Shown here piece by piece: positions 36,853-45,636 of a DNA stretch of 64,000 nucleotides (the stretch's first letter is position 1; each line of letters starts with the position of its first letter). The notes under the pieces were generated by a model. That model was not told the origin of the DNA. It was given only the letters and a program-made list of their open reading frames with translations, and did no database searches. Where the stretch lies: positions 4,459,001 to 4,523,000 of the forward strand of contig NZ_CP120233.1 of the NCBI RefSeq assembly GCF_030012985.1, written 5' to 3'. Position numbers and translations under genes: made by a program. This stretch comes from Microbulbifer sp. VAAF005. GTDB taxonomy: Bacteria > Pseudomonadota > Gammaproteobacteria > Pseudomonadales > Cellvibrionaceae.

Positions 36853-36954
36853 TGGCACAGAGCTATTATTGTGGATTCGAAGTTGGCTTTACATCAATGA
36901 ACGAATGATTGATTCAGTGTTGGCTATATCGTTTATGGTATTGAAATCATTTAG

Positions 36955-37713
36955 GTGTTGAATAGGTTACTTGTGTTTCATCATACAGTTGATTCCTTTA
37001 ATTGCGTTACTTTGGAACTCGAGAATTTTTCTGGTACGGAAGATCAGTTCTTGGTTGAACTGGTAGCCATTATAGAAGTATCCAGAGTTAACAGCCGAAA
37101 GTTGATATGGATAGATCTTCGAGATGCACTTACCCGGTTTATCCCGATATGCCTAAATCATGGTTTTACATTTCATAGCTGTCGGGATTCTGCTACAAGG
37201 CTGGTTCTTAAGCTTCAGGAAGATGCATATGTTCCCTTCTACCCAACTCATACGGTGGGAGTTGGAGGATTCGTACTGCTTGATGGGCAACTACTCTGTG
37301 TCCAGGGCCACAGTGCAGCATCAAGCCCGAAGCTGCCTGGAGGAACCGTTGATCTGGGTGAAAAGATAGCCGATGCGGTGATTCGTGAGGTTTATGAGGA
37401 GACCGGTGTGTCCTGCGAGTTTTCCTCAGTACTCGGATTTGCCACCCGATTTCCTACGAATTTAGGCTATACGGATATCTACTTCGTATGTGAATTAAGT
37501 GCCTTAAATCGGGATATTTCAATAACAGATACGGAAGAAATTAAGCATGCTTCCTGGGTAGATATTGGCCACTACCTAAATGGAAGGCATATCTCAGCAT
37601 TTAATAGACATATCGCTGAAATGTCCATGCAAAGGCTTGGTTTAACCCAGGTCAGCCAGGATTCTTACAAGGATCCCTTCGCAAAGCAGGAAATATTTTG
37701 GACTAATGCCTAA
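36955..37713 (+). CDS. NUDT6-like Nudix hydrolase with an N-terminal pre-Nudix domain
   Basis: 252 residues from a GTG start (an in-frame TTG follows directly). The perfect Nudix box reads GTVDLGEKIADAVIREVYEE plus TGV. The 95 residues before it are unlike ordinary bacterial Nudix enzymes but match the pre-Nudix domain of the NUDT6/plant NUDX group: KLIWIDLRDALTRFIPICLNHGF, FHSCRDSATRLVLKL, and the HTVGVGGFVL entry into the Nudix fold. Plant relatives hydrolyse NADH or ADP-ribose; the activity here is not known. Codons are AT-rich like the esterase gene that follows. Other Nudix genes in the window are unrelated in subtype. Confidence 0.86.
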   Translation: MLNRLLVFHHTVDSFNCVTLELENFSGTEDQFLVELVAIIEVSRVNSRKLIWIDLRDALTRFIPICLNHGFTFHSCRDSATRLVLKLQEDAYVPFYPTHTVGVGGFVLLDGQLLCVQGHSAASSPKLPGGTVDLGEKIADAVIREVYEETGVSCEFSSVLGFATRFPTNLGYTDIYFVCELSALNRDISITDTEEIKHASWVDIGHYLNGRHISAFNRHIAEMSMQRLGLTQVSQDSYKDPFAKQEIFWTNA

Positions 37714-37917
37714 AAGATCCAAATGATTAGTTGAGTATATATCGCAGTTTAACTACTTACTTTTTGGGCAGAGGGGAAGACTAAGCTGCATTCTAAACAC
37801 ATCGTGAATTCTTCATTCTCATTGAGTCCAGAACGCGGCGTATGATTTTCTTCCTTCTCTGATTATTAAATTGTTAGTGGATTAAATGGTTAGCTGGCGG
37901 AAAGATGGAGTGTTCCT

Positions 37918-39105
37918 ATGAAAAGAAAATTTATAGCTATTTTAATTGCCGTAGTTTGGAGTTTAACTGCTCAATCCAAAGAGTTAACTATTGGTGAGCG
38001 CAAGGTTATTGTCTCGCAAACTCTCGAAGAGAAAAGGGAGTATTGGATTTCTCTTCCCACATCCTTTAAAGAAGGAGGATATAAAGATTATCCGGTTCTT
38101 TATTTACTTGATGCAGATTTCAATAGCTTCTTTCATGCCTTCACAGGTATGGTTCGGCAGCTTAGTTCTGATGCCACTCCAGTAATTCCTGAAATGATTG
38201 TTGTAGGTATCGTAAGTCAAGAACGTGTAAGAGATAGTTCACCTACTAGATCGCTAACTGAATATGGTGGGCGTAAAAATCAGGCGCTATCCAATACAGG
38301 GGGCGCTGATCAATTTCTTGAGTTTTTAAGAGAAGAGCTTATCCCAGAGATAAACGCGGAATATCCGACATCTGGGTATCAAATTCTTGCAGGTTACTCA
38401 TTTACAGGTCTACCTGTTATTCATAGCTTATATTCATCGCCTGAAGATTTTAATGCGTATATCGCTATTGATCCAAGTATGTGGTGGGATGAGCAGATTA
38501 TGTTAAAGCGATATTCTGAGTTTCTACAGGGTAAATCAACTGAAAAGCTCAGGCTGTTTATCGCTACTTCAGAGAGGGTAGAAGGTGCATATCCTGATGA
38601 AAACTATGTTGCGGAATTTATTGGGTTGCTAAATGAGAAACCAAAGAAAGGGTTGTACGTAGATTCAGTAATATATGGGCCAGAAGAAAATCATCATACC
38701 ATGCCCGTTATTAGCTTTTATAGAGGGCTTCGGTCAATTTTTGATGGTTATATGATCGATGATCAAGCTAGATTTCGCCCCGCAGTGAATGTTAAAAATC
38801 ACTTCGAGCAGTTTTCAAGAAAGCTCGGAGGGACGTTTATGTTGAGGGAGGATGTTATTAGTTTCTTTGGCTACGATCGCCTCTATAATGATCAATTTGG
38901 CATAGATGTCGATAGAGCAGTAGAGTTTTTTGAATTGAATACACAGTTCTATCCAGGTTCATATAAGGCCTGGGAAAGCTTGGCTGAAGCTTATGTGGTT
39001 AAGGGGAAGAAAGAACTTGCTGTAAATTGCTATAGAAAATCATTGTTAATTAATCCTGATAATGAAACAGCAAGAAATAGAATGGCTCAACTTGAGGTTG
39101 ATTAG
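37918..39105 (+). CDS. Secreted esterase (IroE/Fes-like alpha/beta hydrolase) with C-terminal TPR
   Basis: 395 residues with a signal peptide (MKRKFIAILIAVVWSLTAQS). The putative-esterase (PF00756-like) fold shows KDYPVLYLLDAD, the oxyanion region, the nucleophile elbow AGYSFTG (S161, a variant of GHSxGG), and HHTMPVISFYRGL with the probable catalytic His. Residues about 330-390 carry one or two TPR units (SYKAWESLAEAYVVKGKKEL, then LLINPDNETARN). The family includes ferri-enterobactin and other siderophore esterases and unspecified ester hydrolases; no siderophore genes are adjacent. Codons are AT-rich compared with neighbours such as nhaA, suggesting a different origin. Confidence 0.87.
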   Translation: MKRKFIAILIAVVWSLTAQSKELTIGERKVIVSQTLEEKREYWISLPTSFKEGGYKDYPVLYLLDADFNSFFHAFTGMVRQLSSDATPVIPEMIVVGIVSQERVRDSSPTRSLTEYGGRKNQALSNTGGADQFLEFLREELIPEINAEYPTSGYQILAGYSFTGLPVIHSLYSSPEDFNAYIAIDPSMWWDEQIMLKRYSEFLQGKSTEKLRLFIATSERVEGAYPDENYVAEFIGLLNEKPKKGLYVDSVIYGPEENHHTMPVISFYRGLRSIFDGYMIDDQARFRPAVNVKNHFEQFSRKLGGTFMLREDVISFFGYDRLYNDQFGIDVDRAVEFFELNTQFYPGSYKAWESLAEAYVVKGKKELAVNCYRKSLLINPDNETARNRMAQLEVD

Positions 39106-39513
39106 ATTTATTTTAAGTGGTTATGCTTAACCTGGTGGTCTGAAGTGCTGCCGTTTTCCTAAAATCAGATCGCCAAGTTATTTGATACTATATTTGTCTG
39201 ATTTTTATTGCGTTTGATCTCAGTAGCCTCTGAATAGAACTGCATGGCGCAGCATGGGTGGGAGTTGTTGCGGAGCTATGTAGAAATAGTGATACAAAAA
39301 ATGGATTTTTATTAAAAAATAATAAAATCATATTTATAGATGGGGAGTTGGTTTTAACAAAGTAGGAATAGATATACGAGGCTCTATGGCCGAAGTAAAT
39401 GAGGGGTGTTAAGTGTTAAAATGTAGGGTTATTTTTTATTTTGACGGCCCCGATAGCTCTTGTCTTGAAGAACTATCGGAGGTGGAAATAGGGTTGATAT
39501 ATTCAAAGGTGCT
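39106..39513. other. 408-bp AT-rich intergenic region with a 12-bp imperfect hairpin
   Basis: It lies between the convergent esterase and tlyA genes. CCGATAGCTCTT and AAGAACTATCGG (one mismatch) form a stem near 39450-39480. The flanking run ATTTTTTATTTT lies on the wrong side for an intrinsic terminator of either gene. No gene, tRNA or repeat was recognised in the rest. Confidence 0.45.
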
Positions 39514-40275
39514 TTAGGCTTGGTGCGGACTTGCCCAGAGTAAAAACTCCCGATTGCCATCACCGCCCTTTATTGGGCTGTCGATATATTCTTTTACTTC
39601 AAGCCCCAAATCTTCACATAATCCAGTGATACGCTTGCGTACCTCGGGGTAGTATTTGGCGTCTCGAACCAGCCCTCCTTTGCCGATTCCCTCCGGGCCG
39701 ACTTCAAATTGTGGTTTAACCAAGCTCAAGAGTTTCCCCGAAGGTTTTAGCAAGGCAGGTAGTTGCGGCAAAATTAGCGCTTGGGAAATAAACGAGACAT
39801 CCATAACGATGGCGTCAAAACCTGTGTCTCCATAGGGGGCAATTTGAGAGGCTTCCAAATGGCGCGCATTCACCCCTTCAAAGAGGTGCATTCGGGGATT
39901 ATTTAATAACTTCTGCGCCAACTGGTCTCGCCCTACATCCACACCGACTACCGATGCTGCTCCGCGCTGTAGCAGGCAGTCACTAAATCCGCCGGTAGAG
40001 CAGCCAACATCCAATGCGTGCCAGCCCGAGGGGTCGAGTCCTGTCTGGTCGAGGATTGCGGCCAGTTTCAGCCCCGCTCGGGAAACGTACTGGTCTTCCG
40101 GTAGGGGAGTGACTTCCAGGGCGCAATCTTCCGGGATACTTTGCCCGGCCTTGCGTGCGGGCTGAAGGGCGCCGCCATCGGATACCATGACTCTTCCGGC
40201 ATCAATCAGTTTCTTTGCATGGGTGCGGGAGTTCGCCAGTTTTCTCTGTACAAGCAGTTGATCCAATCGGGTCAT
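39514..40275 (-). CDS. tlyA: TlyA family rRNA 2'-O-methyltransferase
   Basis: The 253-residue protein joins an N-terminal S4 RNA-binding domain (RLDQLLVQRKLANSRTHAKKLI, then GRVMVSDG) to an FtsJ/RrmJ-type methyltransferase domain (YVSRAGLKL, ALDVGCSTGGFSDCLL with the SAM-binding loop, DAIVMDVSFIS, LLSLVKPQFE). TlyA modifies 16S and 23S rRNA and has sometimes been called a hemolysin; the RNA role is the sound one. The ATG start has no strong ribosome site. It diverges from nhaA with a 126-base gap. Confidence 0.94.
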   Translation of the reverse strand: MTRLDQLLVQRKLANSRTHAKKLIDAGRVMVSDGGALQPARKAGQSIPEDCALEVTPLPEDQYVSRAGLKLAAILDQTGLDPSGWHALDVGCSTGGFSDCLLQRGAASVVGVDVGRDQLAQKLLNNPRMHLFEGVNARHLEASQIAPYGDTGFDAIVMDVSFISQALILPQLPALLKPSGKLLSLVKPQFEVGPEGIGKGGLVRDAKYYPEVRKRITGLCEDLGLEVKEYIDSPIKGGDGNREFLLWASPHQA

Positions 40276-40401
40276 GTTTCGCGGTGCAATCCTGTTTACA
40301 TAATTGAGAATACAGGGCCCATGCTAACCTCTGGCTCCAGCAGGTAGAAGTGCGGCTCCGCAAATTGTGGGACTAATCTTTAGTAAGGAGGATGTTAGCT
40401 G

Positions 40402-41877
40402 ATGGCAAAAAGCGTTCTGGATAAGTTCAAAATTCGCAAGGGAAAGGTCTTTGAGGCGCCACTTGAGGGTGCCTTTGGGCGCTTGGTTACTCCCTTTGAA
40501 GAATTTATCCATCGCCAAAGTAGCAGTGGTATTTTGTTGATGCTATCTGCTCTGGCGGCGTTGGTTATTGCCAACTCTCCTTTGCAGGAGGCTTACAAGC
40601 ACCTGTTGCATATGCCCATCAGCCTCAGCGCGGGAAACTGGGAATTCTCTCTCTCCTTACACCACTGGATCAACGATGGCTTGATGGCGATCTTTTTCTT
40701 TCTGGTGGGATTGGAATTAAAGCGCGAATTTATGGTGGGAGAGCTGTCCGACCTTCGCCAGGCTGTACTTCCGGTGATGGCGGCAATTGGCGGAATGGTG
40801 GTGCCGGCACTTATTTACGCTTCTTTTAATGCGGATAGTGGTGCAGAACGCGGCTGGGGCATTCCCATGGCCACGGATATAGCATTTGCTGTCGGCTGTA
40901 TTGCTCTTTTGGGGAATCGGGTGCCTCGTGCGGTGGTTACTTTCCTGGTTGCGCTAGCCATTGTGGATGATTTGGGCGCAATTTTAGTGATTGCAATCTG
41001 GTATACCGAACAGGTGAATATCACTGCGTTGATTGCGGCGGGTTGCCTGGTAGTGATTATGTGGCTGCTAAAAGCGGCAGGGGTTCGCAGTTCTCCGGCC
41101 TATGTATTTGTCGGTGTGCTGCTCTGGTATGAGTTCTACCTGGCGGGGGTACATGCGACTATTGCGGGGGTGATTACGGCAATGGCACTGCCGGCCAAAC
41201 CCAAATATGACCCGGTGGCCTTTAGTACCTTTGTAAAGGATATTATTCGCAGCTTTGACCGCTGTTTCCGTCCAGGCGATAAGATTATTGCTAACGATGC
41301 GTTGCGCGCCCGAGTGATGGCGCTGGGAAATGGCGTCAACCTGGCGCAATCGCCGCTACAGCGTATGGAAACCCGCCTGCACACACCGGTGGGTTTCGTC
41401 ATAATCCCTATTTTTGCATTGGCTAACGCCGGTATTCCCTTTAGTAGTTTTACCAGTTCTTCGGCAGTGATAAACCCTGTCACCCTAGGGGTCATTTCCG
41501 GCTTGGTTGTGGGCAAGCTGGTGGGTATCGTTGGCGCCACCTGGATTGGCTGGAAGCTTGGCTGGGGCAAGTTGCCTAAGTCCGCCAATTTCCAACATAT
41601 TGTCGGTGTTGCACTCCTTGGCGGGATTGGCTTCACTATGTCGATCTTCATTGCCGAGCTGGCCTTTAGCTCTGAATATGAGCTGTTGATCCAAGCTAAA
41701 GCGGGTATCCTACTGGCATCAGTAATTGCTGGAGTGGCGGGGTTCCTGGTATTGCGCAAAGCTCCGGTGGCCGATGAGTTTGAAGTTCATGGGGAGGGGG
41801 AGCCCCTGGATGAAGGTGGCAGCGATAGCCTTGGGGAAGGGAAAGACGTAGAACAGCAGCCCAGTCGCCAGGGTTAA
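40402..41877 (+). CDS. nhaA: Sodium/proton antiporter NhaA
   Basis: NhaA exports sodium in exchange for protons across the inner membrane, important at alkaline pH and high salt. 491 residues, longer than the about 390 of E. coli, with an N-terminal extension of about 30 residues and a polar acidic C-terminal tail. The core motifs are complete: GLMAIFFFLVGLELKREF, the TDIAFAVG segment and VALAIVDDLGAI with the transport Asp pair, and the late GGIGFTMSIFIAELAF. GGAGG is placed before the ATG. With putP it points to a sodium-rich habitat. Confidence 0.97.
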   Translation: MAKSVLDKFKIRKGKVFEAPLEGAFGRLVTPFEEFIHRQSSSGILLMLSALAALVIANSPLQEAYKHLLHMPISLSAGNWEFSLSLHHWINDGLMAIFFFLVGLELKREFMVGELSDLRQAVLPVMAAIGGMVVPALIYASFNADSGAERGWGIPMATDIAFAVGCIALLGNRVPRAVVTFLVALAIVDDLGAILVIAIWYTEQVNITALIAAGCLVVIMWLLKAAGVRSSPAYVFVGVLLWYEFYLAGVHATIAGVITAMALPAKPKYDPVAFSTFVKDIIRSFDRCFRPGDKIIANDALRARVMALGNGVNLAQSPLQRMETRLHTPVGFVIIPIFALANAGIPFSSFTSSSAVINPVTLGVISGLVVGKLVGIVGATWIGWKLGWGKLPKSANFQHIVGVALLGGIGFTMSIFIAELAFSSEYELLIQAKAGILLASVIAGVAGFLVLRKAPVADEFEVHGEGEPLDEGGSDSLGEGKDVEQQPSRQG

Positions 41878-41980
41878 GTTGTTTTAGCGTTCCTGATGTC
41901 ACTGCGTCTCGGTCCTGGAGGGGCCTGATTCCATTAGTTTCCAGTTCCCATTGTTAATGTACGTGAGAGAAATAAGAATT

Positions 41981-43357
41981 ATGTATTTGAGAACACTGGC
42001 ACAGGCGCTATCAGTGCTGGCTATTTCCCTTCTGCTCGGGGCTTGTGATGGCCAAACTACAGCTAATAAAAAAGCCGATTCTGAAGTCGGGGTTGATAAC
42101 CAATCGACTACAACCAATCCCAAATCCGATAATGGAGATAGTGCGATGGATAGTCTGGCCCAGGCTTATGTCCTTCTAGTACTTGAACTGGGAAATTATG
42201 ACGACAGCTATGTCGATGCCTATTACGGTCCGGCTGAATTGCGTGAAACTGCCACCAAGAGTAAGGCGAGCGCTGCAGATATTGCCCGGCGCGGTGAATC
42301 TTTACTGGCAGAGCTGCTAGCGGTAATCGACGGCGATGGTTCTATCGAAAACCTGCGTATGCATTACCTGAAGACACAGTTGCGGGCCCTGGTGTTCCAT
42401 GCTCGTAGTCTGGCAGGAGAGAGCCCGAGAAGCTTCGCCAATGAAGCTCGAACCCTCTACGACACCGAGCCCCCGCAGCAGGATTTGGAAAGTTTTGAAC
42501 CCATGCTGGAGGAGTTGGAAGCATTACTCCCAGGTGAGCAGCCCTTAAGTGAGAGGGTAGCCAGCTTCCGCAAAGCTTATGAAATTCCTGCCGATCGCCT
42601 TCAGGCCGTATTTGATGCCGCTATTAAAGAATGTCGCGCGCGCACTAAGCAGTATGTTTCGCTCCCGGCGGATGAGAGTTTTGTTCTGGAGTATGTCAGC
42701 GACAAACCCTGGAGTGGCTACAACTGGTATAAGGGGCGTTCGCACAGTCTTATACAGGTGAATAATGGCCTGCCTATTACGATAGATAGGGCTATTGACC
42801 TGGGCTGTCACGAAGGGTATCCGGGGCATCACACTTATAACGCGCTGTTGGAGCAAACTCTGGTCAAGGAACGGGGTTGGGCAGAGTACAGCGTTTACCC
42901 GCTTTTCAGTCCACAGTCATTGATTGCCGAGGGAAGTGCAAACTACGGGATTGAGCTGACTTTCCCCGGTGAGGAGAAAACCCGTTTTGAAATGGAAGTT
43001 CTCTACCCCCTAGCTGGCCTGGATCCGAAAACGGCGGAAAAGTATGAGCAGGTAATGGCCCTGGTAGATAAGTTGGGTTTTGCCGGCAATGAGATTGCCC
43101 GCCAGTATATCGACGGGGAAATTGAGGGCGCGCAGGTACCTGCGTTGTTTGAGAAATATACCTTGATGAGCCCCGCCAAGGCGGCACAGCGGAAGGATTT
43201 TGTAGATGCCTACGGCGCCTACGTAATTAATTACAATTGGGGTAAGACACTGGTTGCTGATTATGTAGAGCAGGGCAGTCAAAATAATGAAGAGCGCTGG
43301 CAGCGCTTTACCCGTTTGTTATCCTCGCCGCGCCTGCCGTCATCCCTGGATTGGTAA
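41981..43357 (+). CDS. DUF885 metallopeptidase-like lipoprotein (copy E), short subtype
   Basis: The ATG at 41981 opens a lipoprotein signal (MYLRTLAQALSVLAISLLLGAC; lipobox LGAC); upstream in-frame starts are not supported. At 458 residues it is about 150 shorter than the other four. The zinc motif GCHEGYPGHHTYNALL (H277, E278) is kept, and the Glu of AEGSANYGIEL replaces the usual EGWxxY segment. The N-terminal body (MDSLAQAYVLLVLELGNYDDSYVDAYYG) is specific to this subtype. It ends 2 bases before the MmcQ/YjbR start, so the two are probably co-transcribed. Substrate unknown. Confidence 0.84.
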   Translation: MYLRTLAQALSVLAISLLLGACDGQTTANKKADSEVGVDNQSTTTNPKSDNGDSAMDSLAQAYVLLVLELGNYDDSYVDAYYGPAELRETATKSKASAADIARRGESLLAELLAVIDGDGSIENLRMHYLKTQLRALVFHARSLAGESPRSFANEARTLYDTEPPQQDLESFEPMLEELEALLPGEQPLSERVASFRKAYEIPADRLQAVFDAAIKECRARTKQYVSLPADESFVLEYVSDKPWSGYNWYKGRSHSLIQVNNGLPITIDRAIDLGCHEGYPGHHTYNALLEQTLVKERGWAEYSVYPLFSPQSLIAEGSANYGIELTFPGEEKTRFEMEVLYPLAGLDPKTAEKYEQVMALVDKLGFAGNEIARQYIDGEIEGAQVPALFEKYTLMSPAKAAQRKDFVDAYGAYVINYNWGKTLVADYVEQGSQNNEERWQRFTRLLSSPRLPSSLDW

Positions 43358-43359
43358 TC

Positions 43360-43740
43360 ATGCAGAAAGGCACTTTGAGAGAGTATTTACTATCGCGACC
43401 GGAAGCTATCGAGGATTTTCCTTTTGGCCCGGATGTAGCGGTATTTAAGATTAAGGGGCGCATGTTTGCTACCTTAAGCTGTTACCGCGGGGTGGACGCC
43501 AGTAATCTTAAGTGCGATCCCGATGAAGCCCAGGCCTTAAGGGACATCTTTTCCGGTGTTATCCCGGGTTACCATATGAACAAGAAACACTGGAATACGG
43601 TGTTGTTGGATGGCACAGTGCCGGATTATGAGATTGAGCGAATGGTAGATCGCTCATATGGCCTGGTGGTTAAGGGGCTTCGCAAGCTTGAGCGGGAGTC
43701 CCTGGAACTGGCCTATGGAGCGGAGCTGCTCTACCGTTAG
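43360..43740 (+). CDS. MmcQ/YjbR family (DUF419) protein
   Basis: A 126-residue CyaY-like-fold protein. The ATG at 43360 is chosen because the earlier in-frame TTG lies inside the preceding gene. Family signatures are RPEAIEDFPFGPDVAVFKIKGRMFA, PGYHMNKKHWNTVLLDG and the SYGLVVKGL C-terminal helix. YjbR-type proteins are called DNA-binding on structural grounds, without a defined role. It follows copy E directly. Confidence 0.88.
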   Translation: MQKGTLREYLLSRPEAIEDFPFGPDVAVFKIKGRMFATLSCYRGVDASNLKCDPDEAQALRDIFSGVIPGYHMNKKHWNTVLLDGTVPDYEIERMVDRSYGLVVKGLRKLERESLELAYGAELLYR

Positions 43741-43785
43741 AGGCCCCTGAGAATAGAAATACCCAGATTTAGTCTAGGAGAGGAT

Positions 43786-44640
43786 GTGAACGAATTTATT
43801 GTCGATGTAACGGCAGAGAACGCCCAGCAAATTCTGATTGAAGAGTCCATGAAGCGCCCGGTAGTGGTGGACTTTTGGGCCGATTGGTGTGAGCCGTGCA
43901 AGCAGTTGATGCCGGTGTTGGAAAAACTGGCCAATGAGTATAGCGGTCAGTTTTTATTGGCGAAGGTCAATGCAGATACCGAGCAAATGCTGGCGGGTCA
44001 GCTGGGTGTACGCAGCTTGCCCACGGTAATGGTTTTAAAAGATGGCCAGCCGGTAGATGGCTTTGCCGGTGTGCAGCCAGAGACACAGATTCGTGAGATG
44101 CTGGATAAGTATCTGCCAAAACCCTGGGACATAAAGTTGCAGCAGGCACAGGCGTTAATCGGTGAAGATAAAGTGGCGGAAGCCCTGCCTTTGTTGCGTC
44201 AGGCTTATACGGAATCGTCTGAACGCACTGATATCGCCAAACAACTGGCTGCTATCTTGCTCGACCAAAACCGTGCCCAGGAAGCGGAGACTGTGCTCAG
44301 TAAAATTCTGCTGGCAGATCAGGACGCGGAATACCAGCAGCTGATGGCTCAATTGGAGCTGAAGCAACAGGCAGCGGAAACTCCAGAAATTCAGGCTCTG
44401 CAAAAGGCGCTGGAAGAAAACCCTGCGGATAGCGATTCTGCTTATCAATTGGCCGTGCAGTACAGCCAAGCCAACCGCCATGAAGAAGCACTGCAATTAT
44501 TGCTGGATATTTTGCGTAAAGACATGGGCTTTGCCGATGGTGCTGCCAAGCAGACGTTCCTGGATATTGTAAAAAGTTTGGGTGCTGGCGACCCTGTTGC
44601 CACTCAATACCAGCGCAAGTTAATGACTATGATGTTTTAA
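43786..44640 (+). CDS. cnoX: Thioredoxin-TPR co-chaperone CnoX/YbbN-like protein
   Basis: 284 residues starting at GTG after AGGAGAG. The N-terminal thioredoxin domain (1-110) has an intact active site WCEPC (C35, C38) in VVDFWADWCEPCKQLMPVLEKLA. The C-terminal half (120-280) carries tetratricopeptide-like helices that in E. coli CnoX hand clients to GroEL and DnaK. E. coli CnoX has lost the first cysteine of the pair and works as a holdase activated by chlorine stress; keeping both cysteines, as here, suggests that redox activity remains (as reported for some relatives). A terminator follows. Confidence 0.9.
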   Translation: MNEFIVDVTAENAQQILIEESMKRPVVVDFWADWCEPCKQLMPVLEKLANEYSGQFLLAKVNADTEQMLAGQLGVRSLPTVMVLKDGQPVDGFAGVQPETQIREMLDKYLPKPWDIKLQQAQALIGEDKVAEALPLLRQAYTESSERTDIAKQLAAILLDQNRAQEAETVLSKILLADQDAEYQQLMAQLELKQQAAETPEIQALQKALEENPADSDSAYQLAVQYSQANRHEEALQLLLDILRKDMGFADGAAKQTFLDIVKSLGAGDPVATQYQRKLMTMMF

Positions 44641-44655
44641 AAATACTCTGCCGGT

Positions 44656-44690
44656 AAACAAAGGGGCCCAAGAGGCCTCTTTGTTTTTTG
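44656..44690 (+). terminator. Rho-independent terminator after cnoX
   Basis: AACAAAGGGGCC and its partner AGGCCTCTTTGTT form about 12 bp (one G-U) around CAAG and run into TTTTTT. Confidence 0.88.
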
Positions 44691-44712
44691 GGGGAGAGAA
44701 GGACGATTATTT

Positions 44713-45060
44713 ATGTATAAGCTCTGTGTTTATATTCCCGAGTCTCACCTGGAAGCGGTAAAGCAAGCGCTATTTTCCGTGGGGGCTGGGCGTATTGGCG
44801 ACTACGATAGTTGTTGTTGGCAAGTCCTGGGAGAGGGGCAGTTCAGGCCGCTGGATGGGAGTCAGCCATTTATTGGTCAGTCGGGACAGGTCGAGACTGT
44901 GATGGAATACCGTGTGGAGATGGTCTGTGCCGATGAGCTGGTGGATGCTGCTCTCAATGCAATGCGAGCAGCCCACCCCTATGAAGAACCGGCGTTTGAC
45001 CTCTGGCGATTGGATGATCGCTGCAGTAGTGCCGGCTTAAATAAAGCAGAGGCCTCTTAA
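44713..45060 (+). CDS. Small NIF3/YqfO-type (CutA-like) protein
   Basis: The 115-residue protein resembles the small insert domain of NIF3/YqfO proteins, often annotated as a free-standing YqfO family protein: MYKLCVYIPESHLEAVKQALFSVGAGRIGDYDSC, then FRPLDGSQPFIG, and the conserved late AHPYEEPAFDLW. The fold is ferredoxin-like, as in CutA1. The function is unknown. An excellent ribosome site (GGGGGAGAGAAGGA) precedes the ATG. The stop overlaps by 4 bases the end of the convergent DUF4124 gene. Confidence 0.82.
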   Translation: MYKLCVYIPESHLEAVKQALFSVGAGRIGDYDSCCWQVLGEGQFRPLDGSQPFIGQSGQVETVMEYRVEMVCADELVDAALNAMRAAHPYEEPAFDLWRLDDRCSSAGLNKAEAS

Positions 45061-45596
45061 AGGCTATCGAGTACCTTTTGTCGTTCGTGGCTTTTTTGCT
45101 CGATCGCTTTCGCATCTTCCAGTAATTTTGAAACGCTGGTGTGGTGGGTCGGCAGTTTATTTTCGGCGGGGCTACTGTCTTCAACGATCGAGTCAGAACT
45201 CAAGTCAATAGGGTCATTGGCGGTGACTGTATTTAGAGGCTTGACGCGGTGAATACGCACGTGTGAATCCAACCCCTCCGGTACGGTGTCTGAGAAGTGC
45301 CAGTTCCCATCTTTATCTTTCCAGGTAAAAACCTCAGATGTTTGCTTGGTAGAATCCCCTTGAGGCACAAGCCCACTGGAAGTTGCCAGCTCTTCAATTT
45401 TTGAAACCGATTCCTGGGTGGTTTCGCGCACACTTTGCATAGCTCGCTCACCGGTTTCGCGAATCGCTGAAATATCCGGTTTTTGTGGCAGCCAGTCGGA
45501 GGGTGACATGATGGGTTTGCCATCTGGGCCCGGTAAAATCATTGGCAGGACAATGCCTACCAGTAATAAAGCACCGAGCATTGAGAAGTATTTCAT
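45057..45596 (-). CDS. DUF4124 domain exported/anchored protein
   Basis: 179 residues with a hydrophobic N terminus (FSMLGALLLVGIVLPMILPG) acting as signal or anchor. The DUF4124 core is visible as SEVFTWKDKDGNWHFSDTVP at about residues 87-106. The middle (RAMQSVRETTQESVSKIEEL) is helical and the tail is polar. DUF4124 proteins are small envelope proteins of unknown role. The terminal 4 bases overlap the convergent YqfO-type gene. Confidence 0.8.
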   Translation of the reverse strand: MKYFSMLGALLLVGIVLPMILPGPDGKPIMSPSDWLPQKPDISAIRETGERAMQSVRETTQESVSKIEELATSSGLVPQGDSTKQTSEVFTWKDKDGNWHFSDTVPEGLDSHVRIHRVKPLNTVTANDPIDLSSDSIVEDSSPAENKLPTHHTSVSKLLEDAKAIEQKSHERQKVLDSL

Positions 45597-45636
45597 GCAA
45601 ACATCCTTTTAATGCAGGGTCATTAACTAAAGTGGC

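Noticed and set aside
39450..39480. Hairpin between the esterase gene and tlyA considered as an intrinsic terminator
   Set aside because: The T-rich run lies upstream of the stem on the plus strand and gives an A-rich tail on the minus strand, so neither orientation fits.
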